The position numbers and the translations under genes were made by a program. From Prevotellaceae bacterium UBA4336 (GTDB lineage: Bacteria > Bacteroidota > Bacteroidia > Bacteroidales > Bacteroidaceae), in contig DGTM01000034.1 in the NCBI GenBank assembly GCA_002394305.1, positions 1-37,254 on the forward strand: a DNA stretch of 37,254 nt, given 5' to 3'. Position 1 is the first letter of the stretch, and each line of letters begins with the position of its first letter. Shown here in pieces: positions 23,532 to 30,726 of this stretch. Below the pieces are notes generated by a model. The model saw nothing but the letters and a program-made list of their open reading frames with translations, made no database searches and had not been told where the DNA came from.

Positions 23532-23549
23532 TGCATCTTTATTCGCGAA

Positions 23550-23969
23550 ATGAGCCATACAGACATCATACAGCACGAGGGAATCGTGGAAAGCATCGGG
23601 GCGGACAGCGTGTCGGTACGCATCCTACAGGCTTCGGCATGCAGCAGTTGCAGCGCGCGCGGTCTGTGCCGCAGCAGCGAGAGCAAAGAGAAGCTCATCG
23701 GTGTTAGGGGGCACTACCCCACCCTCAAGGTGGGCGACAGCGTCGTGCTGCAGGGGTATGTCCGTCAGGGGCTCCGTGCCAGTATGCTGGCCTACGTCGT
23801 GCCGCTCGTCCTGATGACCATCGCCCTCTTCGTCGGCACACACCTCGGCGGAGAGGCCGCCGGAGCCCTGGCTGCCCTGCTGGTCCTGACGCTCTACTAC
23901 GTGGTGCTCTATCTGCTCCGCGACAGGCTGGGGAGGAAATTCGAGTTCAAATTAGAAGTTAGTGGTTAG
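23550..23969 (+). CDS. RseC/SoxR-reducing-system family membrane protein
   Basis: 139 residues from MSHTDIIQHEG. The N-terminal half is a small domain with four cysteines in the pattern CSSCSARGLC (two more nearby), which is typical of RseC and could bind a metal or Fe-S cluster. Two membrane helices follow, AYVVPLVLMTIALFVGTHLG and AAGALAALLVLTLYYVVLYL, with a basic C-terminal tail. In other bacteria RseC-like proteins are linked to Rnf/Rsx complexes that keep SoxR reduced; its place directly before rnfB fits that partnership. The start is the ATG at 23550 rather than the upstream TTG, which lies within the promoter. The last codons (VSG-stop) come from a palindromic repeat. Confidence 0.88.
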   Translation: MSHTDIIQHEGIVESIGADSVSVRILQASACSSCSARGLCRSSESKEKLIGVRGHYPTLKVGDSVVLQGYVRQGLRASMLAYVVPLVLMTIALFVGTHLGGEAAGALAALLVLTLYYVVLYLLRDRLGRKFEFKLEVSG

Positions 23970-24062
23970 GGGCCAGAGGTTAGAGAATACTTTTGGTCCC
24001 GAAGCCGACATCCCAAGCTGTTCTCTAACCTCTAACCCCTAACTACTAACCACAAAACAAAC
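23957..24062. repeat. Palindromic intergenic element, copy 1 (RseC-rnfB gap)
   Basis: The left arm (about 23957-23987) and the right arm (about 24020-24052) are made of heptads such as GTTAGTG, GTTAGAG and their complements and form a long imperfect stem. The single-stranded loop, from TACTTTTGG to CATCCCAA, is conserved in the copies at 24965 and 29416. The stop codon of the RseC-like gene lies in the left arm. The right flank ACCACAAAACAAA is shared with copy 2. Confidence 0.8.
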
Positions 24063-24094
24063 AAAAAGAAATTAGTCAAAATAATAAATCAACA

Positions 24095-24970
24095 ATGGTA
24101 AATGTAATTCTGATTGCAGTATGTGTGCTGGGAGTCATCGGTCTTGCCTCTGCGGTGATACTCTATGTCGTCTCGCACAAGTTTGCTGTACACGAAGACC
24201 CGCGCATCGGGAAAGTCAGCGCCGTCCTGCCCCAGGCAAACTGTGGCGGCTGCGGCTATCCGGGCTGCTCGGGCTTTGCCGCTGCCTGTGTGAAGGCAGC
24301 CGACGGCGGAAGCCTGGAGGGCAAGCTCTGCCCTGTAGGCGGTCAGCCCGTCATGCAACAGGTGGCCGACATCCTCGGCCTGGCCGTAGAAGCATCGGCG
24401 CCCAAGGTGGCTGTCGTACGCTGTAACGGCACATGCGAGAACCGTCCCCGCCTGGCACAGTTCGACGGCGCACAGAGCTGTCGCGTCCAGCAGATGACAG
24501 GCATGGGCGAGACAGGTTGCGGCTACGGCTGCCTGGGCTGTGGCGACTGCGTCGGCAAGTGTCAGTTCGATGCGCTCCACATGAACCCCGAGACAGGTCT
24601 GCCCGAGGTGGACGAAGAGAAGTGTACGGCTTGCGGTGCCTGCGCAAAGGCTTGTCCGCGAGGCATCATCGAGATTCGACTCAAGGGGCCGAAGGGACGC
24701 CGCGTCGTCGTGCTTTGCAACAACAAGGACAAAGGCGCCATCGCAGGCAAGGCCTGCAAGGCATCGTGCATCGGTTGCGGCAAGTGCGTCAAGACTTGCG
24801 AGAAGTTCGAGGCCATCACCCTCGAGAACAACCTGGCATACATCGACGCCGAGAAGTGCAGGATGTGCCGCAAGTGCGAAGAAGCCTGCCCGAAGGGAGC
24901 CATCCACGCGTTCAACTTCCCGCCGAAGAAAGAGAAAAGTGAAGAGGTTAAACAAGAGGTTGGAAGTTAG
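24095..24970 (+). CDS. rnfB: Rnf electron-transport complex subunit B (iron-sulphur)
   Basis: 291 residues. One N-terminal membrane helix (VILIAVCVLGVIGLASAVIL) is followed by the Fe-S motif NCGGCGYPGCSGFAAAC starting at Asn49, with a further Cys in KLCPVGG. Then come several ferredoxin-like clusters: CGYGCLGCGDCVGKC, CTACGACAKACPRG, CIGCGKCVKTC and CRMCRKCEEACPKG. RnfB accepts electrons from ferredoxin on the cytoplasmic side and passes them into the membrane complex, which couples ferredoxin:NAD+ exchange to ion pumping. Length is usual for the longer, multi-cluster form. It heads the rnfBCDGEA order. Its stop codon falls inside the next palindromic repeat. Confidence 0.96.
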   Translation: MVNVILIAVCVLGVIGLASAVILYVVSHKFAVHEDPRIGKVSAVLPQANCGGCGYPGCSGFAAACVKAADGGSLEGKLCPVGGQPVMQQVADILGLAVEASAPKVAVVRCNGTCENRPRLAQFDGAQSCRVQQMTGMGETGCGYGCLGCGDCVGKCQFDALHMNPETGLPEVDEEKCTACGACAKACPRGIIEIRLKGPKGRRVVVLCNNKDKGAIAGKACKASCIGCGKCVKTCEKFEAITLENNLAYIDAEKCRMCRKCEEACPKGAIHAFNFPPKKEKSEEVKQEVGS

Positions 24971-25061
24971 TGGTTAGAGGTTAGAGAATACCTTTGGACC
25001 CTAATCAGCATCCCAAACAATCCTCTAACCACTTACCTCTAACCCCTAACCACAAAACAAA
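24965..25061. repeat. Palindromic intergenic element, copy 2 (rnfB-rnfC gap)
   Basis: Left arm about 24965-24988, right arm about 25022-25052, with the conserved loop TACCTTTGG...CATCCCAA between them. It fills nearly the whole gap between rnfB and rnfC and supplies the rnfB stop codon. Confidence 0.85.
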
Positions 25062-25067
25062 TAAGAC

Positions 25068-26411
25068 ATGAAAACATTCAAGATAGGCGGGGTTCATCCC
25101 GCAGAAAACAAGCTGTCTGCTGCCAGCCCCATTCGCGAGGCAGCCCTGCCTGGGCAGGCAGTCTTCAGCATGTTCCAGCACATCGGAGCACCGGCCAAGC
25201 CCGTCGTGAAGAAAGGCGACGTGGTGAAGGTCGGCACACTGCTGGCCGAGGCAGGCGGCTTCGTCAGCGCTCCCATCCACAGCAGCGTGAGCGGCAAGGT
25301 GTCGAAGGTGGACGTAGCCCTCGACGCCAGCGGCACCCGACGCATGGCAGTCTACGTGGACGTAGAAGGCGACGAATGGGAAGAGAGCATCGACCGCTCC
25401 ACGACCTTGGTCAAGCTGAGCGACCGTCCGGAACTCGACGGCAAAGCCATCGTGGAAAAGATAAAGAACGCAGGCATCGTCGGCATGGGCGGTGCCACAT
25501 TCCCCTGCCACGTCAAGCTCTCACCCCCACCGGGGTGCAAGGCCGAGTGCGTCATCATCAACGCCGTGGAGTGTGAGCCCTACCTCACAGCCGACCACCG
25601 CCTCATGCTCGAGCACCCCGAAGAGATTCTCGTCGGACTGCAGCTCATCATGAAGGCCGTGGGCGTCAACAAGGGCTACATCGGCATAGAAAACAACAAG
25701 CCCGATGCCATCGCCCTGCTGACAGAGAAGGCCAAGGGCTACGAAGGCATCGAGATAGTTCCCCTGAAGGTGAAGTACCCGCAAGGCGGCGAAAAGCAGC
25801 TCATCGATGCCGTCATCGGCCGTCAGGTGCCTGCACCTCCCGCCATCCCCATCAACGTGGGAGCCGTCGTGCAGAACGTCGGCACAGCCTTCGCCATCTA
25901 TCAGGCCGTGATGAAGAACAAGCCCCTCATCGACCGCATCATCACCGTCACGGGCAAGAGCCTCAAGCAGCCCAGCAACCTGCTGGCCCGCCTCGGCACA
26001 CCCTTCCAGCAACTCATCGACGAGTGCGGCGGCCTGCCCGAGGACACAGGCAAGATCATTGGCGGCGGCCCCATGATGGGCAAGGCTCTCCTCAGCCTCG
26101 ACGTACCCATGACAAAGGGCTCCAGCGGCCTGCTCATCATGAACGACAAGGAAGCACGCCGCGCCGAACCCAGCCCCTGCATCCGCTGCGCCAAGTGCGT
26201 CAGCGCCTGCCCCATGGGACTGGAGCCCTACCTGCTCAGCAAGATGAGCGCGAAGGCCGACTGGGAAGGCGCAGAGAAGAACGACATCACCAGCTGCATA
26301 GAATGTGGCTCTTGCCAGTTCACATGCCCCAGCCACCGTCCGCTGCTCGACATGATTCGCGTCGGCAAGCAGACCGTCATGGGCATCATACGCAGCAGAG
26401 CTGCGAAGTGA
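25068..26411 (+). CDS. rnfC: Rnf electron-transport complex subunit C
   Basis: 447 residues. The N-terminus resembles a barrel-sandwich domain (VLPIREAALPGQAVFSMFQH-like region, residues 20-110). A Rossmann-like NADH/FMN-binding part follows with GMGGATFPCHVKL near 145 and INAVECEPYLTADH, the strong NuoF-like signature. Two 4Fe-4S motifs, CIRCAKCVSACPMG (about 371) and CIECGSCQFTCPS (about 410), lie near the C-terminus. RnfC is the peripheral subunit that reacts with NAD(H). Its short length and lack of a repetitive C-terminal extension are as in other Bacteroidota. Confidence 0.96.
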   Translation: MKTFKIGGVHPAENKLSAASPIREAALPGQAVFSMFQHIGAPAKPVVKKGDVVKVGTLLAEAGGFVSAPIHSSVSGKVSKVDVALDASGTRRMAVYVDVEGDEWEESIDRSTTLVKLSDRPELDGKAIVEKIKNAGIVGMGGATFPCHVKLSPPPGCKAECVIINAVECEPYLTADHRLMLEHPEEILVGLQLIMKAVGVNKGYIGIENNKPDAIALLTEKAKGYEGIEIVPLKVKYPQGGEKQLIDAVIGRQVPAPPAIPINVGAVVQNVGTAFAIYQAVMKNKPLIDRIITVTGKSLKQPSNLLARLGTPFQQLIDECGGLPEDTGKIIGGGPMMGKALLSLDVPMTKGSSGLLIMNDKEARRAEPSPCIRCAKCVSACPMGLEPYLLSKMSAKADWEGAEKNDITSCIECGSCQFTCPSHRPLLDMIRVGKQTVMGIIRSRAAK

Positions 26412-26458
26412 AAAGTGAAGAATGAAAAGTGAAGAATTTGCTACCGCCGTAAATGGTT

Positions 26459-26514
26459 AAATAGCAAAATCGAAAATTAATCGTAAATAGTAAATCGTCA
26501 AATCGTAAATAGAT
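26459..26514 (+). repeat. AT-rich heptad repeat before rnfD
   Basis: Tandem variants of AATCGTA, AATAGTA and AATCGTC run up to the start codon, ending CGTAAATAGAT-ATG. The same kind of sequence precedes rnfA (28739-28778) and galE (29524-29566). A different heptad run (GTGAAGA, ATGAAAA) at 26408-26440 directly follows the rnfC stop codon. Confidence 0.75.
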
Positions 26515-27513
26515 ATGGTGAAACCAATAATATCCCTTTCGCCGCATGTCCACGGAGGCGACTCCGTACAGAAGAACATGTACGGTGTCTGCATTGCACT
26601 GGTGCCGGCCCTGATTGCCAGCCTCTGGTTCTTCGGCCTGGGCGCTGCCATCGTGCTCGCCACATCAGTCATCTCGTGTGTCTGCTTTGAGTGGGCCATC
26701 ACGAAGTTCCTCCTGAAACGTCCCGGTTGCTCCGTCTGCGACGGAAGTGCCGTCCTGACAGGTCTGCTCCTGGGCTTCAACCTGCCGAGCAACCTGCCCG
26801 TCTGGATTGTCATCATCGGTGCCCTGGTTGCCATCGGCATCGGCAAGATGACCTACGGCGGCCTCGGGCAGAACCCGTTCAACCCCGCCCTTGTGGGCCG
26901 TGTGTTCCTGCTCATCAGCTTCCCTGTGCAGATGACCAGTTGGCCCGTCAGCGGACAGCTTACCGCCTACACGGATGCCGAGACCGCTGCCACGCCGCTC
27001 TTCATCATGCAGAACGCCATCACAAGCGGCGACCCGAACGTCCTCAGCCAACTGCCCGATGCAACGCAGATGCTCATCGGCCAGACAGGCGGCTCCCTCG
27101 GTGAAGTCAGCGCCTTGCTGCTGCTCCTGGGCTGTGCCTTCATGCTTTGGCGGAATATCATCACCTGGCATATCCCCGTCAGCATCCTCGGCACGGTGGC
27201 CGTCTTCTCGGGCATCATGCACATCATCAACCCAGTCTATGCCATGCCGCATGTCGTGCTCATGAGCGGCGGACTCATCCTCGGTGCCTGCTTCATGGCA
27301 ACGGACTATGTCACCTCGCCCATGACAGGCAAGGGACAGCTCATCTATGGTGTCTGCATCGGCCTGCTGACCGTCATCATCCGTAACTGGGGCGCCTATC
27401 CCGAAGGCATGTCGTTTGCCATCCTCATCATGAATGCCTTCACACCCCTCATCAACACTTACTGCAAGCCGACACGCTTCGGCGAAGTCGTCAGAAAGGA
27501 GGAAAAGAAATGA
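26515..27513 (+). CDS. rnfD: Rnf electron-transport complex subunit D
   Basis: 332 residues, an integral membrane protein with about nine or ten helices (for example IALVPALIASLWFFGLGAAI, WIVIIGALVAIGIGKMTYG, VVLMSGGLILGACFMATDY). The TDYVTSPMTGKGQ segment near 262-274 corresponds to the NqrB/RnfD site where a threonine carries a covalent FMN. The sequence GGLGQNPFNPALVGRVF around 118 is also typical. RnfD is part of the ion-translocating core. The stop codon overlaps the rnfG start (ATGA), indicating translational coupling. Confidence 0.96.
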   Translation: MVKPIISLSPHVHGGDSVQKNMYGVCIALVPALIASLWFFGLGAAIVLATSVISCVCFEWAITKFLLKRPGCSVCDGSAVLTGLLLGFNLPSNLPVWIVIIGALVAIGIGKMTYGGLGQNPFNPALVGRVFLLISFPVQMTSWPVSGQLTAYTDAETAATPLFIMQNAITSGDPNVLSQLPDATQMLIGQTGGSLGEVSALLLLLGCAFMLWRNIITWHIPVSILGTVAVFSGIMHIINPVYAMPHVVLMSGGLILGACFMATDYVTSPMTGKGQLIYGVCIGLLTVIIRNWGAYPEGMSFAILIMNAFTPLINTYCKPTRFGEVVRKEEKK

Positions 27514-28034
27514 AGAAGCTTGAATCTACATGGTACAACATGGCTCTCGTGCTGACGGGCATCGCCGTTGTTGCCGGAGCAGCTCTCGGCTATGTCAACA
27601 GCATCACGGCCCCGACCATCGAGGCCATCAAGGCCCAGCAAGAGAAAGCCGCCGAGCAGGAAGTCCTGAACGGGCAGCAGGGCACAGCCATCAAGGTGAC
27701 CGACCCCAAGGGCTTCGGCGGAGCATTGACCGTCATGGTCGGCCTTGCACAGGACGGCACGGTACTGGGCTACAAAGTGCTCGAGTCGAGCGAGACGCCG
27801 GGCCTTGGCGCAAAGGCCGACTTCTGGTTCCAAGAGGGACAGAAGGGCGACATCATCGGCAAGACGGCAGGCAGCCTGACGGTCAGCAAGGACGGAGGCG
27901 ACGTGGATGCCATCACAGCATCGACCATCACCAGCCGTGCCTTCCTGCGTTGCATCAATGCAGCCTACGAGAAACTCTCCGAAAGCAATGCCGACGGACA
28001 GAGCGGCGCCACAAAACAAGAAATGAAGGAATGA
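27510..28034 (+). CDS. rnfG: Rnf electron-transport complex subunit G (flavoprotein)
   Basis: 174 residues. A single N-terminal membrane helix (NMALVLTGIAVVAGAALGYV) anchors an extracytoplasmic domain. VLESSETPGLGAKA precedes the flavin attachment motif DAITASTITSRAF (about 132-144), in which a Thr should carry covalent FMN. RnfG passes electrons between the outer-face flavin and the membrane subunits. The start overlaps the rnfD stop by ATGA. Length is slightly shorter than in Proteobacteria, normal for this phylum. Confidence 0.95.
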   Translation: MKKLESTWYNMALVLTGIAVVAGAALGYVNSITAPTIEAIKAQQEKAAEQEVLNGQQGTAIKVTDPKGFGGALTVMVGLAQDGTVLGYKVLESSETPGLGAKADFWFQEGQKGDIIGKTAGSLTVSKDGGDVDAITASTITSRAFLRCINAAYEKLSESNADGQSGATKQEMKE

Positions 28035-28065
28035 GAAAATGAAAGAAAGAAAAAGGGAACACACT

Positions 28066-28113
28066 TTCACCTTTTAACCTTTTAACTTTTTCACCTTATC
28101 ACCTTATAATATA
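28066..28113 (+). repeat. Pyrimidine-rich heptad repeat before rnfE
   Basis: After the rnfG gene, variants of TTTCACC, TTTTAAC and TTATCACC follow one another, ending in the AT-rich TATAATATATAATAATG. It is unlike the repeats before rnfD and rnfA in sequence but shares their seven to eight base rhythm. A short AGGAGG (28126-28131) follows, eight bases before the rnfE ATG. Confidence 0.6.
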
Positions 28114-28138
28114 TAATAATGTATAGGAGGAAACGGAA

Positions 28139-28723
28139 ATGAACAATATGAAAGTCCTGCTTAACGGCATCATAAAGGAGAACCCAACGTTTGTGCTCCT
28201 GCTGGGCATGTGTCCGACACTCGGCACAACCAGCAGCGCCATGAACGGCATGTCGATGGGCCTGGCCACGATGGCTGTCCTCATCTTCTCCAACCTCATC
28301 ATCTCACTTATCAAGAACCTGATTCCCGACATGGTGCGCATTCCCTCGTTCATCGTCGTGATTGCGTCGCTGGTGACCATCCTGCAGATGCTCATCAAGG
28401 CGTATGCTCCCGAAGTGGATGCCAGCCTGGGCCTCTTCATTCCCCTCATCGTGGTGAACTGCATCATCCTGGGGCGTGCTGAAGCCTTTGCAGCCAAGAA
28501 CGGCGTGGTGCCAAGCATCTTCGACGGCCTCGGCATGGGTCTTGGCTTTACCATCGCCCTCACCCTGCTTGGCGCAACCCGCGAACTGCTCGGCACCGGC
28601 AAGGTGTTCAGCATGACACTCTTCCCCGAGAACTACGGCGCCCTCATCTTCGTGCTGGCTCCCGGAGCCTTCATCGCCCTGGGCTATTTGATTGCTATCA
28701 TCAATAAGATAAGGACCCCCTAA
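28139..28723 (+). CDS. rnfE: Rnf electron-transport complex subunit E
   Basis: 194 residues from MNNMKVLLNGI; Met4 is a possible alternative start, but the AGGAGG eight bases upstream supports the first ATG. Six membrane helices are expected. The signature ENPTFVLLLGMCPTLGTTSS, with its Cys, is the half-membrane Fe-S ligand motif shared with RnfA and NqrD/E; the second conserved Cys lies in PLIVVNCIILGRAEAFA. RnfE and RnfA form the membrane core that holds the [2Fe-2S] cluster. The stop codon lies within a C/G palindrome, so the last residues (RTP) are repeat-derived. Confidence 0.95.
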   Translation: MNNMKVLLNGIIKENPTFVLLLGMCPTLGTTSSAMNGMSMGLATMAVLIFSNLIISLIKNLIPDMVRIPSFIVVIASLVTILQMLIKAYAPEVDASLGLFIPLIVVNCIILGRAEAFAAKNGVVPSIFDGLGMGLGFTIALTLLGATRELLGTGKVFSMTLFPENYGALIFVLAPGAFIALGYLIAIINKIRTP

Positions 28724-28737
28724 CCCCCTTTAGGGGG
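28716..28737. repeat. C/G palindrome over the rnfE stop codon
   Basis: CCCCCTAACCCCCTTTAGGGGG: CCCCC at 28724-28728 pairs with GGGGG at 28733-28737, with a second C run upstream that can alternate. The TAA in it is the rnfE stop. It resembles the short members of the G/C-rich family at 499 and 8055. Confidence 0.6.
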
Positions 28738-28738
28738 A

Positions 28739-28778
28739 ATATAAATAGTAAATTGTAAATCGTCAAATAGTAAATAGA
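28739..28778 (+). repeat. AT-rich heptad repeat before rnfA
   Basis: AATAGTAAATTGTAAATCGTC and similar words run to within two bases of the rnfA ATG (ending AAATAGAT). It is closely related to 26459-26514 and 29524-29566. Confidence 0.75.
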
Positions 28779-28779
28779 T

Positions 28780-29400
28780 ATGGCATACATTCTTATCTTC
28801 ATTACAGCAATCTTCGTCAACAACATTGTCTTGTCGCAGTTCCTGGGCATCTGTCCCTTCCTTGGCGTCAGCAAGAAAGTGGATTCGGCCCTCGGCATGG
28901 GAGCCGCCGTGGCTTTTGTGCTTACACTGGCAACCATCGTCACCTACCTCATCCAGAAGTACGTGCTCGAGGCTTTCGGCCTTGAGTACTTGCAGACGAT
29001 TGCCTTCATCCTCGTCATCGCAGCACTCGTGCAGATGGTGGAGATTATCCTGAAGAAGTCGGCGCCCGCCCTCTACCAGGCTCTCGGTGTCTTCCTGCCC
29101 CTCATCACAACCAACTGCTGCATCCTGGGCGTAGCCATTCTCGTTGCCCAAGGCACATACGCCACGCAGGGCCTCGAGCCGAACTTGCTCACCGGCGTTG
29201 TCTTTGCCCTGAGCACAGCCCTCGGCTTTGCTTTGGCGCTTGTCGTCTTTGCCGGCATCCGCGAACAGCTCTCCATGATGGACGTACCCAAAGGCATGCA
29301 GGGCATGAGCATCGCCCTCGTCACAGCCGGACTGCTAGCAATGGCCTTCATGGGCTTCAGCGGTGTGGACAACGGACTGAAGACGCTGTTCGGGTTGTAA
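28780..29400 (+). CDS. rnfA: Rnf electron-transport complex subunit A
   Basis: 206 residues with six membrane helices. The N-terminal NNIVLSQFLGICPFLGVSKK carries the first conserved Cys and LPLITTNCCILGVAILVAQ the second; these are the ligands of the membrane [2Fe-2S] cluster shared with RnfE. GIREQLSMMDVPKGMQG near the C-terminus is also typical. It is the last gene of the rnfBCDGEA set, and the palindromic element at 29416 follows it. Confidence 0.96.
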   Translation: MAYILIFITAIFVNNIVLSQFLGICPFLGVSKKVDSALGMGAAVAFVLTLATIVTYLIQKYVLEAFGLEYLQTIAFILVIAALVQMVEIILKKSAPALYQALGVFLPLITTNCCILGVAILVAQGTYATQGLEPNLLTGVVFALSTALGFALALVVFAGIREQLSMMDVPKGMQGMSIALVTAGLLAMAFMGFSGVDNGLKTLFGL

Positions 29401-29415
29401 ATCAGAGATAAGAGA

Positions 29416-29517
29416 TGAGTGGTTAGTGGTTAGAGGTGAGAGAATACCAAAGACTCTAAAGCCAGCAACCCAAACAATCCTCTAACCCCTAACCACTAAC
29501 CACTTACCCCTAACCCC
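29416..29517. repeat. Palindromic intergenic element, copy 3 (after rnfA)
   Basis: Left arm about 29416-29444, right arm about 29479-29517. The loop TACCAAAGACTCTAAAGCC, then AGCAACCCAAACAATCC, aligns with the loops of copies 1 and 2. It lies downstream of the rnfA stop codon and may help end the rnf transcript. Confidence 0.8.
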
Positions 29518-29523
29518 CAACCA

Positions 29524-29566
29524 ATCAAATCGTAAATAGTAAATCGTCAAATCGTAAATAACAAAG
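29524..29566 (+). repeat. AT-rich heptad repeat before galE
   Basis: AAATCGTAAATAGTAAATCG followed by further heptads leads straight into AACAAAG-ATG of galE. It is nearly identical to the copy before rnfD. Confidence 0.75.
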
Positions 29567-30583
29567 ATGAACATCCTATTAACTGGTGGTGCAGGTTACA
29601 TCGGCAGCCACACCCTTATCGAGTTAGACAAAGCAGGCCACAGCGTGGTCGTAGTAGACAACTTCTACAACTCGCAGCCCGAAGCGATTCGTCGCGTCGA
29701 GAAGATTATCGGCCACGAGGTGACAATGATTGAGGCTGACATTCGCGACCGCGCAGCAATGGAGAAGCTCTTCACGGAGCACAAGATTGATGCCGTCATC
29801 AACTTTGCCGGCCTGAAGGCTGTGGGCGAGTCTGTTGCCAAGCCCCTCGAGTATTACGAGAACAACATGAACGGCGTGTTCGTGCTGGTCGACGTGATGC
29901 GCAAGCATGGCTGCAAGAACATCATCTTCTCCAGCAGCGCCACCGTCTATGGCGACCCTGCCATCATTCCCATCACCGAGGAATGTCCCAAGGGCCAGTG
30001 CACCAATCCCTACGGCTGGACGAAGTCGATGCTCGAGCAGGTGCTTTCGGACATCCAGAAGGCCGACCCAGAGTGGAACGTCGTCCTGCTGCGTTACTTC
30101 AACCCCATCGGCGCACACGAATCGGGACTCATCGGCGAGAACCCCAACGGCATCCCCAACAACCTGATGCCCTACATCACGCAGACCGCCATCGGCATCC
30201 GTAAGGAGCTCGGCGTGTTCGGCGACGACTACGACACACCCGACGGCACTGGCGTACGCGACTACATTCACGTCGTCGACCTTGCCCGCGGTCACGTCTG
30301 CGCCCTCAAAGCCATCCAGGAGAACAAGGGCCTTGCCATCTACAACCTCGGCACGGGCCACGGCTACTCCGTCCTCGACGTCGTCAAGGCCTTCGAGAAA
30401 GCCAACGGCCTGAAGGTGCCCTACGTCATCAAGCCCCGCCGTCCGGGCGACATCGCCACTTGCTACTGCGACCCCGCCAAGGCAAAGCGTGAGCTCGGCT
30501 GGGAAGCCAAGTTCGGCATCGAAGAGATGTGTCGCGACTCATGGCGCTTCCAGAAGAACAACCCCAAGGGATACGAGCAATAG
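29567..30583 (+). CDS. galE: UDP-glucose 4-epimerase
   Basis: 338 residues, the usual length. The N-terminal NAD-binding motif GGAGYIGSH is at 7-15, a Ser-rich strand IIFSSSATVYG holds the catalytic serine region, and Tyr149 with Lys153 (NPYGWTKSMLEQ) forms the YxxxK pair. RYFNPIGAHESGLIGE and VRDYIHVVDLARGH are the family's other signatures. It interconverts UDP-glucose and UDP-galactose in the cytoplasm, providing precursors for surface polysaccharides and galactose use. No palindromic stop-codon repeat is seen after it; the next gene starts about 140 bp downstream. Confidence 0.95.
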   Translation: MNILLTGGAGYIGSHTLIELDKAGHSVVVVDNFYNSQPEAIRRVEKIIGHEVTMIEADIRDRAAMEKLFTEHKIDAVINFAGLKAVGESVAKPLEYYENNMNGVFVLVDVMRKHGCKNIIFSSSATVYGDPAIIPITEECPKGQCTNPYGWTKSMLEQVLSDIQKADPEWNVVLLRYFNPIGAHESGLIGENPNGIPNNLMPYITQTAIGIRKELGVFGDDYDTPDGTGVRDYIHVVDLARGHVCALKAIQENKGLAIYNLGTGHGYSVLDVVKAFEKANGLKVPYVIKPRRPGDIATCYCDPAKAKRELGWEAKFGIEEMCRDSWRFQKNNPKGYEQ

Positions 30584-30623
30584 ACAATACATCTCAGCAG
30601 ATAACAAAAAGATTGAATTCGTT

Positions 30624-30683
30624 AAACCAAAGAAGAGAGCGTGTTAAAAACATCATGTTTTTGACATGACCTCTTCGGTTTGG
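30624..30683. repeat. Long imperfect hairpin between galE and the protease genes
   Basis: CCAAAGAAGAG (30627-30637) pairs with CTCTTCGGTTTGG (30671-30683) with one bulge, and inside it TGTTAAAAACAT pairs with ATGTTTTTGACA around a 1-nt centre. The structure lies 40 to 100 bases before the first protease ATG. It could end the galE transcript or act in the protease leader. No TAnnTTTG box was found close to it. Confidence 0.6.
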
Positions 30684-30726
30684 CGAGAAACGGTACACGT
30701 AACGTAACATCACAAAACTAACAACT

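Noticed and set aside
23529..23549. Upstream TTG start for the RseC-like protein
   Set aside because: The TTG falls inside the TACCTTTG promoter box, so it would lie before the transcript start.
23957..24062. GTTAGAGG/CCTCTAAC repeats as telomere-like or origin sequence
   Set aside because: They are arms of intergenic palindromes recurring between genes, with no origin-type genes or AT-rich unwinding region beside them.
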